DNA of 64,000 nt from positions 310,001 through 374,000 of the forward strand of contig JAOPHQ010002280.1 in assembly GCA_030340625.1 (NCBI GenBank). Reading direction: 5' to 3'. Position numbers and translations under genes: made by a program. Of the stretch, positions 11,473 to 21,824 are shown piece after piece. Position 1 is the stretch's first letter. Each line of letters begins with the position of its first letter. The stretch comes from Merluccius polli. Lineage: Eukaryota; Chordata; Actinopteri; Gadiformes; Merlucciidae. A model generated the notes under the pieces. That model worked only from the letters and a program-made list of their open reading frames with translations. It was not told the DNA's origin and made no database searches.

Positions 11473-12276
11473 GTGGACAAGTTGCAGCACTGCTTTTATG
11501 TGGATGATTGTTTGGTGGCAGTTGCAACAGAGGAGGAAGCACTGACCCTCTGTCATGAGCTCATGTCTCTGTGCGCTAGAGGGGGATTCTGTTTGACCAA
11601 GTGGCACAGTAACAAATCTGAAGTTCTCAGGACCGTCCCAGAGCCCCGCAGAGCTAAAGGCGTGGAGCAGTTGGACCTGGACTGGGAGTTTGTGCCCATT
11701 GAAAGAGTGCTGAGTGTAGAGTGGTGTATCAAGTCAGACACCTTTAAATTCAAAGTTGTATGGAAGGACAGACCACTCAACCGCAGAGGCATCCTTTCTA
11801 CTGTAAGCTCTATTTATGACCCTCTGGGCATGTTAAGTCCCCTTGTTCTGACAGCAAAAAGGATCTTGAGGGATTTGTGCAGAAGAGGAGTTGGTTGGGA
11901 TGATCCCATACCAGAGACTGTCTCCAAAGAATGGCTTAAGTGGGTGCAAGGGCTCCACCTACTGGACAACTTTGAGCTGCCCAGATGTCTAAAACCTCTG
12001 GAGTTTGGAGATGTTATTACTGCGCAACTACACCATTTCTGCGATGCTTCTGAGGAAGGTTATGGTACAGTCACTTACCTGCTGTTACAGAATGAGCACC
12101 TCCAAAAGCACAGTGCTCTCATTATGGGAAAGGCTCGTGTTGCCCCACTGAAGACAGTTACAATTCCAAGAATGGAACTGATCGCTGCAACAATGGCCAG
12201 TCGCATGGATGTCCTGTGGAAGAAAGAGCTACACATGAGTCTTCAGTGTTTTGGACTGATAGTGTTTCTGTGCTGA
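11473..12276 (+). pseudogene. BEL/Pao RT active site and RNase H
   Basis: Begins at the catalytic box FYVDDCLV (YVDD codons 11497-11508) and continues GFCLTKWHSN, ILSTVSSIYDPLGMLSPL and the RNase H strand HHFCDASEEGYGTVTY, ending IPRMELIAATMASRM. These are standard landmarks of BEL/Pao pol. The frame is lost near 12230 and resumes at 12216 in another frame. Confidence 0.9.
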
Positions 12277-13208
12277 AATACATTAACAATGAAAGCTCCA
12301 GATTTAAGGTGTTTGTTGCCAATCATGTTTCAGAGATACTGAAATCATCTCACCCTGCTCAGTGGAGGTACGTGGATACAGCTTCAAATCCAGAAGACGC
12401 AGCATCCAGAGGGGTCAAAGTGGAGGCATTTCTGAAGGACAGACTCTGGTTAACAGGACCGCCATTTCTTTGCCAACCTGAAACAGAATGGCCTGTGAAC
12501 CCTGAGCCTGCGAGCCATGTCCCCCAGGACAATCCAGAGGTGAAGAAAAGTGCCATTGTCAATGCTGTACAAGCTGGAGAGGATCCCACTACTCACCTGA
12601 GCCATCATTATTCCTCATGGATCAGATTAAAGAAAGCTGTGGCATGGTGGCTGAAATACAAGGAATGGTTGTGGTCCTGTATCAGGAAGAGAAAAAGGCT
12701 AACAGCCCATCAGAGTGAGGAGAGCATGCAGCAACAGAGAATGATGGAGCAGGAGGGTTGCACATTTAAAAGCGCAGCTGTCCTGGGAGCTCCTACAGTG
12801 GAGGACATTGACAAGGCTGAGCTGGCCATAATTCAGTTTTGCCAGAAGATAAAGTTTTTTGAGGGACTCTCGTGTCTGGAAAAGGGACAAAATGTCAAGA
12901 AAAGTAGTCACCTGTACAAGTTGTGTCCAAGGCTGGAGGATGGAGTCTTGCGTGTGGGAGGGCGGCTTAGTAAAGCAGCACTGCCTTTGGAGTCTAAGCA
13001 TCCGATCATTCTGTCAAAAGACCTTCATATTTCTACCCTGCTGCTGAGAAATGTACATCAAGAGGTAGGGCACAGCGGCCGCAACCACATGTTGTCCAAG
13101 CTCAGGGAGAAATACTGGATGAGAGGCGTAAGCACTGCCATTAGGAGAGTTCTGTCCAAGTGCATTGAGAGCTATTCACATCGAGGTGGCACCTTCTCTG
13201 GATACTGA
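12216..13208 (+). pseudogene. BEL/Pao RNase H tail and integrase zinc finger
   Basis: Starts with the end of RNase H (SSVFWTDSVSVLKYINNESS, WRYVDTASNPEDAASRG). It ends with the integrase HHCC-type finger: HPIILSKDLHISTLLLRNVH…GHSGRNHMLSKLREKYW…IRRVLSKC. Directly after that cysteine the sequence jumps to RAIHIEVAPSLDTDSF (in a shifted frame). In intact BEL elements some tens of residues containing the first catalytic Asp lie between these, so this is a deletion at about 13161-13166. Confidence 0.88.
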
Positions 13209-13972
13209 CTCCTTCATAAATGCACTAAGGCGTTTTACATCCAGAAGAGGACAGGTCCCTGAGCTGCGTTCTGACAATGGGACAAATTTTTGGGGGGGCA
13301 GAACGTGAGCTAAAAACAGCGATTGCGCAGTGGAACCAGGCACAGGTGCATGAGGTGTTACTCCAAAAGGGCATTAAGTGGACGTTCAACCCCCCTGCTG
13401 GATCACATCATGGAGGAGTGTGGGAAAGGCTTATTAGATTGGTGAGGAAAGTCCTGAACTCCACTCCCAGGATACAACGCTTGGATGAGGAGGGACTCCA
13501 CACAGTTCTTTGTGAAGTGGAAGCCATTATCAACAGCAGGCCCATCACCAAGGCCTCCACAGATCCTAACGACCTGGAAGCACTGACGCCGAACCATCTG
13601 TTACTGCTTAAAAACCAGCCTTCATTACCACCTGGAGAGTTCCAAGCAGCAGACCTGTACGCAGAGAGAAGATGGAGACAAGTCCAGTACATATCTGATC
13701 TGTTCTGGAAGCGCTGGACAAAGGAGTACCTGCCTCTGTTACAGGAACGACAGAGATGGACTGGGGTCCAGAGAAACCTTGTCGCAGGAGATCTAGTTTT
13801 GCTTATGGACAGTACTGCACCTCGTAATTCTTGGATTATGGGACGTGTCTTGCAAACCTTTCTGGATCGCAAGGGGTTTGTGCGTCAAATTCAGATTAAG
13901 ACAAGAACCAGTTGCTTGGACAGACCCATATCCAAGGTGTGTTTGTTGCTGGAGAAGGAGGAGGCAGCATGA
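13167..13972 (+). pseudogene. BEL/Pao integrase core remainder and C-terminal domain
   Basis: From 13167 the sequence reads RAIHIEVAPSLDTDSF, then FTSRRGQVPELRSDNGTNF with the second catalytic Asp (codon 13273-13275). After a shift it continues in the 13277-13972 frame: GGAERELKTAIAQWN, GGVWERLIR (catalytic Glu), AIINSRPIT, LTPNHLLLLK, and a DUF5641-like tail with LFWKRWTKEYLPLLQ. The first catalytic Asp is missing because of the upstream deletion. Confidence 0.88.
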
Positions 13973-14207
13973 GGGCGTTGCTGACCTCTATATGGACTTT
14001 GTGTTTTCCGGACATGAGCTGGATTTTGCACTAATCGGTCATAGATGACCAGAAGAAATAATATTCAGTGTAATGGATTATTCATGGCTTGAGCAACTTA
14101 TTAGACATTTTTGCATTATTTTGAAATTGAGATGATGATTTATTATGTCCCCTATTGTGTTTTGAAATGTGAATTATTATGTGAGACCTAATAATTAGGG
14201 GCTGGTG

Positions 14208-14642
14208 TGTAGGAGACGTATAGGTTGTGGATGAGCAGCATGGTGTGCTTGAGTGTGTGTGTGTTGCAGAGGGGGTGGTTCACATGGGAGTAGGCGTGTG
14301 TGCGTGCGGAAGTGTGGGTGTGTAAAGGTGAGCACTCACCAGTGACATAGATTAGAGAGAGTCAGGGTTGGGAGTAGCCGTAATTTTTGTTGACCGCTAC
14401 TCACTCATTCATTCATCACCTTTTTTACCTGTTTAATCCGCTGGTATCAGTTTTCCATTCAACCAACTTTGCTGCGCTGTGATAGCTCTGTGCTGTTTGT
14501 TAAAAATAAATGCACCAAAAGCATATTCGGATCTCAGCGTATCTGTTACCATAACCTCCTATAGCGCGTCACAAATCTGCGAACCTGAAGACCCAACCTT
14601 ATACTCCGAGCGGCTAAAAGGTTTATGTTTGAAGCTGCAACA
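14208..14642 (+). repeat. BEL/Pao 3' LTR
   Basis: The full-length partner of 3118-3552, same length and same termini. Upstream, 13973-14207 is an AT-rich untranslated stretch ending in a purine-rich AATTAGGGGCTGGTG that could serve as the polypurine tract. Confidence 0.93.
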
Positions 14643-15156
14643 ACCGGTATGAGTAATTAAACCAGATACATCTCATGTAACAAAATGTACTGAATGGATA
14701 TAACATTAAAAATGTCTGTTTAGAAGTGTAACCTGCTAACTCTACAACAGGAAAAAGCAGGTAAAAAACTTAGTGGCCAGCAGAGCTCCAATGGGAATGT
14801 AACACACATACTGTATAGGCCTACAGGTGACTTTCCATATGTGTACATTGGTAGAAACTATCGCAGACTTAAACAAAAAAACAAAATGAGTACACGAGTA
14901 CTCGTTGAGATTTGAACTGTGTATTTAATTACAGTTACCGGTATTTATTGCACCCCTAGCACCTACTGGCACCTTACCGTAGCTTCTCCTGCGTCGTTGG
15001 AAAGGGAGAGGTGAGGGGGGGAGGGTATTCAGTTTGTTGTATTCTGCAACCTCACCACTAGATGCCACTAAATTCTACACAGTGTACCTTTAAGATTTGT
15101 GAACTTGTAGGTTGATATAGCAGAAAAGATTTGTAAATATGTGAATGGGTTTATAT

Positions 15157-15768
15157 TAGTGGTGGGCCGTTATCGGCGACTCTTATCGCGCGATAAAAAA
15201 ATGATCGCCGTTAATCTATTCTCAAAGTTGGGTTGGGAGCTGGGTCTATACCGGATTTCCACCAAAGAAGGTAAGCGCCGCGGAACGGCTGCGCTGCGGA
15301 ATGGCTGCGTCCTCTGCCCAGCGACCCCCCCCCCCGTCGGTCGTAGGTCGCGCCTTAATGCACGGGCTTACCTGGGCTTCAGCCCAGGGCCTCGGCCAAT
15401 CAGGGGCCTCTTAAAAAATATATATTTCAAAAAAGATGATAAACGTCCGTATTGGCGGTGTCAGTACTGACTTCCCCCCGTCAACAATCGCGCACCTCTC
15501 CCCCTCCGGTCAACAATCGCGCACCTCTCCCCCTCCGGTCAACAATCGCGCACCCCCCCTGGCGTCAACAATCGCACCCCCCCCCCCAACCCCCCGTCAA
15601 CAATTGCGCACCTCTCCCCCTCCGGTCATTATTTAGGTAGCACACGCATATTATGAATGCCTTCGACAGAATTCAAATGAGCCATTTTAATCTAGATTAA
15701 TCTAGATTAATTCCAAGATTACAGTTAGATTAATCTAGATTAAAGAAATTAATCTATGCCCACCACTA
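15157..15768. mobile_element. Non-autonomous hAT element (612 bp) with 8-bp TSD
   Basis: The ends are TAGTGGTGGGC and GCCCACCACTA, flanked by a perfect 8-base duplication GTTTATAT (15149-15156 and 15769-15776). 8-base duplications are the hallmark of hAT insertion. Inside are a GC-rich block (GGTAAGCGCCGCGGAACGGC), about five tandem units of a CGTCAACAATCGCGCACC-type repeat with C-runs (15478-15630), and repeated TTAATCTAGA. No transposase. Another copy is at 35545-36569. Confidence 0.9.
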
Positions 15769-15776
15769 GTTTATAT

Positions 15777-15991
15777 ATATAAAGGGGGGGGGGGGGGGGT
15801 GCTACCGGAGCGGTTCAGTTGCGCGATTGTTGAGCGGGGGGGGGAGGGGGGGGGGGTGCTATCGGATGGATATAGTTGCGCGATTGTTGACGGGGGGGGG
15901 ACAATAGATTAACGACGATATTTTGTTTATCGCCGATAAGAGTCTCGCGTTATCGCAGCGCGGTAACGCCGATAACGGCCCATCACTAATA
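15777..15991. mobile_element. Inverted partial relative of the adjacent hAT element
   Basis: In reverse it starts TTAGTGATGGGCCGTTATCG and carries the same CGCGATAACGC/GACTCTTATCG block and GCGCGATTGTTGA repeat units, with long G-runs (15786-15799, 15835-15857). The opposite TIR is missing, so it is a truncated inverted copy. Next to 15157-15768 it makes a large imperfect palindrome. Confidence 0.75.
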
Positions 15992-16090
15992 TATATATAT
16001 ACTGTATATATATATATATAACCATACAGATGAGGTTGGTATATATTTTATATTATATATATATAGCCTAGATATAAAGCTATTATATAT
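15992..16090. repeat. AT-rich microsatellite
   Basis: (TA)n-rich tract with short interruptions, including ATATATATACTGTATATATA. Self-complementary; no gene. Confidence 0.8.
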
Positions 16091-16099
16091 AAAACCATA

Positions 16100-16262
16100 C
16101 AGACCGGTGATGAGGCTGCTTGCGTCATGGCCGTGCATGTTATCGAAAAATAATGCACACCTCTCCAGCCAATCAGAATCGAGTATTCACCCGGGCCATG
16201 GTATAATTTTCGATAACATGCACGGCTATGACATAATCGTAACATAAGCAGTCTAACAGGTC
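16100..16262. mobile_element. Small hairpin-forming element (MITE-like)
   Basis: Inverted arms: CATGGCCGTGCATGTTATCG (about 16127-16146) pairs with CGATAACATGCACGGCTATG (about 16210-16229), leaving a loop of about 65 bases. Arms of this length match a fold-back MITE. I could not fix its borders or duplication. Confidence 0.55.
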
Positions 16263-17579
16263 TAAAAATTAATGCGCTAAAGGAAACGTTAATAACTGTC
16301 AACTTGCACCGGACTCGGACGGGACTTCATTTAAAATGCTTCCCCGTTACCATGTCGTTACTAAGATCGTCTCATTTACCGGAGTAATAAGGTAACGTTG
16401 CCATGTCGTTAATAAGATTGTCTCTATTTACTGGAGTAATAAGGTAACATCTGCATTCCATATGAATCTCATATTAACTGATTGCGTTCCAGGCATTAGT
16501 CAGACCCATATATTTCGCGTTGTGTATTATTTTTTGATACATGCACACTTCGTCGTGGATTATCCCTTACCCTTACATATTATATATAGGTCCAGCTCAT
16601 CCACCTTTATCATTCCCAGATACACTGAGGCTTCCAGAGGGACCTTACACACATTATACACCATATAACACACACACACACACACACACCTCCCACTCCA
16701 GGGAGTCACAGTGTCAAGAGGGTCCATGATGAACTTCAGCTTCTGCATGATCTGGAGGGTTCTCTACTACCTGTGGTTCCAGCAACACCACGCTGATGTC
16801 ATTTTATTTAAGGCTAACTGCAGACGCTATCCGGTTCAGTCCGGACAGGACATTGTTGGAACTGGTCCCTGAGCGCCAATGAAGAGGCCGCCCACTGCTC
16901 CTGGCTGCCCCCTGGAGGAAGGACAGCGAGGATGGGATAAATGCAGAGACAAAATTTCTACGGCTACATAATTGCTGAGTGTGTGTGTTGCCTGGCCACT
17001 CCCTGCATGTGTGTGCTGCATGACGAATACATAAAGACTCCTAGGAGTCCGGTTTAATATTGATGTGTATGTGTATGCTAGAGAGAGAGACTGTATGTGC
17101 AGGTGGTTTCCACACGTGTCCATAGAGAGGTTGGGAGGTGGTCTGATTGGCTTCTAATGGCGCTAAATGAGGTGAACTAATGTGTTATGTTATCGTATCA
17201 TAATCACCAGACATCTTCCTGGAACGCACTTAATGTTAGAGATTAATGGAGTACTTCTCCATGAGGCCAGCCCTTCATATATTCTCCTCTTTACTTTTCC
17301 GACCACTTCTGTAAAAAGACCAACCAGAGAAAGACCACTGAACACTTTTCTTTTTACAAAGAACATTAACAATATTTTAATTAACTTCAAATAATCTCAG
17401 ATGCAGCAAACAAATATCCAAAATAATTCCAAATTCAAGGTGGCAATATCGAAATAATTACATTCTAGCTAAAGTAGTAGTTAAAAAAAAATAATAAAAA
17501 AAAAACAGGGATTAAAATCTGAAAGGGTGAGGTGTGATACCTAAATGCTGTCAAGGCTGACAATGTAGGCAATACATTT

Positions 17580-17581
17580 GC

Positions 17582-17627
<46 letters not shown>

Positions 17628-17638
17628 AGTGGTGGTGG
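17580..17638. repeat. (TGA)n trinucleotide repeat
   Basis: About 16 TGA/ATG units followed by GTGGTGGTG. The serine-rich minus frame through it is an artefact. Confidence 0.9.
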
Positions 17639-17787
17639 TGAGATGGAACATGGTACATACATTTGGGGTTCACTAACCCCCTGTAGCTCACCTGTTCCTA
17701 GTCTTCAACGCTGTCTGACAGATTAGACAGGGAGAGAGTGTGTTGTTTAACTTATGGCTTTGCTCAATTATTTCCCTGGAGACCAGG

Positions 17788-17888
<101 letters not shown>

Positions 17889-18025
17889 ATTAGGGCACCA
17901 TGGTGTCCCTGCCCTTTTGTGCACCTTAACCCAGTCGGCCCCCCCAAGGATTTTTGGGGGAACTTTTAATTAATTATGATGGTGGTGGCACAGCCTAGAG
18001 TGTGTTAAACACAGATCAGCTCTCA

Positions 18026-18058
<33 letters not shown>

Positions 18059-20337
18059 TCAAACTCGGAGGAGTCTGAATGAAAAAGCCATAACAACAAG
18101 GTGCCCGTCTTTTTCTCTCAGAAACACACACTGCCAGAGGGCCACTCTCTGAGGAATGGATAAAGAAAGAGAGAGGGATGGGTAAATGCACCACAAATGG
18201 AGCGGGCCGACAGACACAAAGCAGAGTCAGGTGAAGAATGGGGGTGTGTGCACGTCACTTTGTTGGGGACAAAAGCCAACCTCATCGTCACGCGCACGGC
18301 CCGTCATTTAATGTCAACCCAGAGGACAGTGACGCAGATTATTCCCCAATGGAAGTGGATATAAAAAAACAGCCTTTGGCCACAGAAGAAAAAATGCACA
18401 GGAAGAGGATGTAATGGGATACTGCAGCACCCAGGGCTCAGGTGACCCTGTGAGCTCGTTCTCTTTCTCTGTCTATGTTTCTCTCTCCTGGCTGACTGTG
18501 GTGCTATGATGAGCTACGTTCCTGGAATTCAGATCATTGTGAGGATCCCGCTCTCTTGTCTTGTTCTGCCGAGGAAGGTGAACACCATGACTTTTAGGGG
18601 ATATGGATAGGGTGAAAGGTCAATGTGTGGAAGAGAATGGCATGATGCAATTTGGGAAGGGGGGGGGGGGACAGATGGAAGGCACAGCTTTAAGGTTTCC
18701 CCCTGAGTTGATGACACCATCTCTCTACCACTCTTCTCATCAGGATGTAGACACTGCTAGTGTGGCCTTACATCAATGTAAACAACACTTCAGCCAATCC
18801 ACATTTATGTGCTACAAAAAAAGGGGGGAAAAAAACTCCTAATTATCTATGGTTGTGTATTTATTTATACGTGTTACAGGTCAATTTGTTAGCGATTCTT
18901 TTTTGTCTTTCTTTATATCTCTAATGAATGCTGAACAGCACGGCTTAAAGTTCCAACGAGTCCTTGATCTCCCCCATACGATTTAAAGGGAACTGCTGCG
19001 ACAGGGTTTAGGAATGGATATACATTGCAAGCCTAACAATCTTGCTGACATCTTAGGAAACGCATAGGATGTGTGCACATACAAAACACACCCACAATCT
19101 GTTGTGCACACACACACACAGTCACAGTAAGAAAAAATATTGAGGCTAATTTTTTTGCTGAACAAACAAAACGGGGGTCAATGAAGGAAGGGAAGACGCA
19201 ATATGTGCTTTAAATATAAAAAAAAAAATGCACACTTGCGTTCTCTTCCCGCTCACAAACAACGGGGCGTTTACACAACAGAAAACATCCAAGGTGGGGA
19301 GAAAGGAGACCAGCATTAACCTGGTGTTTATGTGTGGGTCTATTGGGGGCGGGACGTTGACACTTCCATCCAATGGGATTTCCTGAGTTGCATGAATGAC
19401 AGTCCCTCTCGGGGATATGGGAGTGGATTACTGTGGGTGGGATGGAGATGGAAATGTGCTGTATCAAGTACGCCCTTTAGCAAAACAACCACCCCTCCCT
19501 CAAAACAGATACACTAAAAAGTAAAACCTAGACAACTAGAAACCTAGTAAACCTTGTCTTAGAAAAAGAGGAGAAGAAGAGTATCAAATAAAAGGCAAAG
19601 CTTATCAGTACTCAGTATGACAGGAAAGAAAGACAAGTTGTAATTGGAGATGGAACCAAACACTCTCTGGAAGGGTGGGGGATGGCAATGACAATAACCA
19701 ACCATATCACAGTATCTGCTTTTTAAAAAAAAAAAAATCTTGTTCACATTTAGTTTTTGTTTGTTTTCTTTTTTTCCCAGTAGACTACCGGTATATCACA
19801 TAGTGATAACGAAGAAAGAGGAGAAAACTACAGCCACAACGCTAGCTTCGTGCAAAAAACCACATACACTTGCACGCCGCATTAGGCAAAGAGATCAAAG
19901 CAAGACAACGCATACAAAAATATAGAAAATCTCCAATGCAACCACCTCGCCTCTTCGCTTGGCGAGGGGGGACTAGGTTTCTCTGTTGCAATCAAGCTTT
20001 TATTTTCTCTTCGTTTTCTTTCACGGCTTCCGCCAAAGGGTCACTTCAGGAACATTCTTTGTTTGTTTGTTTAGTTATGGGGTCACCGATGTTGTGTGTT
20101 TAGTTTCCAATTGAATGTCTTTAACACAAAGTTCATACCGCATGTAAGGAATCCACTGGCCAAACAGAACTGATTCATCTATCTGTATGGTCCCATCATG
20201 CCTGGGAGAACACCACCACAACCACTAGGATGATAGAAAACTAGTACAATAAGAGCACATAATTTCTCCTCATGTCATTTGTCACAAATCCTTCTCTTCT
20301 TGCCCCCCCCCCCATAGTTTAAACTTTGTTAAAATAC

Positions 20338-20414
20338 ATAGATACATAGATACATACATACATACATACATACATACATACATACATACATACATACATA
20401 CATACATACATACT
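20338..20414. repeat. (CATA)n microsatellite
   Basis: About 18 tetranucleotide units, starting with three CATAGATA variants. Confidence 0.95.
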
Positions 20415-21216
20415 AAAATCCCGTCACTTTTGAAAACATTCCAGCATTTGCTCATAATTGGTTGTGACTGGGATAATATAATAGTTGGCATATGCAGCAA
20501 GCCATGCCCATTTAAGGATGCTATCAGTCTCTTGCAATAAAAGAAAGAAACGGGGGTTTAAAAGAGGAGGAGGTGGGGCAGGTCCCAGGATGCGGTGTCA
20601 ACCTGCCCGCCGATTGGATAGGTTTTATCCACGAGCGGGGGTGAAAAGGTCATACAGAACAGCCTAAAAGGTTAAGAACTGTGCTCCGGCTAAGCCCATT
20701 GGTTATAGCACTTGCAAAAGACACATGCAAAATGTAGGACTCGTTCCACTTGTAAGTTCAATCCAAAGGCGTCCATTCCAGAGCGGGTTACTCAGCCCTG
20801 TGATACAGCCTAACAGCCAACCAATCAGCGGACTGAAGGCTTCCATAGCCAGTCCAGTACTCCTTCTCACTGATAGAAAAGATTGTTTGGACGCCTCAAA
20901 ATAAAAGCTTTTGGAAACAGTTCAAAGGTCAGAATTTTGGGTTTGGAGGGGAGGAGTGTCTGCGGATTCAGGATAGGGAAAGATGAGATTTTAAATCGAA
21001 GGAAAGATGAGATTTTAAATTGAAGGAAAGATGAGATTTTAAATTGTTGTACAAATAAGGCAATGTGGACGGTTTACACAAGTCAGGGAAAATAACCAAG
21101 TTGAGTGACAGAAAATCAAAGAAGAGAACAAAGTGCTTCTCACTTTTCAGTGAGAAACTTGTAAGAGGAGATATGAGGGACAGCAAGTGGATCTCTCACA
21201 GGTACGACGTGAGGAG

Positions 21217-21824
21217 TCACTGGCTGTTTGTCAGCCTCTCCCTGTCCTCCTCCTCCTCCTCCTCCTCTTCCTCATCCAGAGAGACCACCCCGGAGGAGGC
21301 CACATCCGAAACTCTCCGGTGGGGGTGGTACTCGTCCTCCACCTGGCACACGCTGGTCTTGTAGTCGTTGCGAGGCGCATTCTCCTCCTCTTCCTCCTCC
21401 CCCGGAGACAGGTAGGTCTCTGAGTAGGAAGCCGAGTAGCAGGGGGAGTCCTGACCCCCCCCGCTCCCCCCACTGCCCTCTCCCCTGCCTTCCCCAGCGT
21501 GCGGCCCGGCTGCACGCTGCAAGCGGGCCAGCAGCTCTTCGCCCCCCTGCAATGCAGACAGGATCTTGGCAGCCAGTTCGGCGGCGTTGCTGCGGGGATG
21601 GCGGTGGTTGCCGCCGGCACCCAGGTCACGCAGCAATGGGTGGTGTTCATCCAGGCTGCACATGCTGGAGCACAGGGTGTCCGGGGAGTCCGAGGTGGGG
21701 GAGGGTTCTCCTCCCCCTCTCCCCCCCCCAGCCCCCTCACAGCAGAGGCCCCGCAGGGCCAAGGTTTGGCACACCTGGCTGTGAATCAGGTCCTTCAGGT
21801 AGGGAGGGAATGGCGATGAAACAT
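21217..21824 (-). CDS. fam131a: fam131a last coding exon
   Basis: Acceptor TTTGTTCCAG. The exon reads [39 protein letters not shown], a Gly-rich linker, [32 protein letters not shown] and a nine-residue glutamate run, with a TGA at 21217-21219. The low-complexity Gly and Glu tracts are longer than I recall in mammals. Plus-strand frames over it (proline- and arginine-rich) are shadows. Confidence 0.94.

Larger units (their letters stand above)
3118..14642 (+). mobile_element. BEL/Pao LTR retrotransposon, degenerate, interrupted by a Gypsy element
   Basis: Two 435-base LTRs (3118-3552, 14208-14642) in TG…CA form flank a gag-protease-RT-RNase H-integrase order on the plus strand. Probable 5-base target duplications are ACTGG before the 5' LTR and ACCGG after the 3' LTR, one mismatch. 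I counted about 12 substitutions between the LTRs (near 3%), so the copy is fairly old. The coding region is broken by several frameshifts and a stop near 11318, and the integrase has lost an internal block. A complete Gypsy element sits in the leader between the 5' LTR and gag. The copy should not be able to move by itself. Confidence 0.93.
2462..15089. mobile_element. TTAA-target DNA element, outermost of a three-level nest
   Basis: The left end reads AGGTTGTGTAGAATTAAGTG from 2462. The right end, reverse-complemented from 15089, reads AGGTACACTGTGTAGAATTT and continues AGTGGCATCT. The ends are therefore inverted repeats, with a 4-base indel. Each end is flanked by TTAA (2458-2461 and 15090-15093), the duplication expected of piggyBac- or Kolobok-type insertion. 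The element's own sequence is 2462-3117 plus 14643-15089; everything between is a BEL retrotransposon. No transposase is visible, so it is non-autonomous. The superfamily is inferred from the TTAA and is not certain. Confidence 0.75.
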
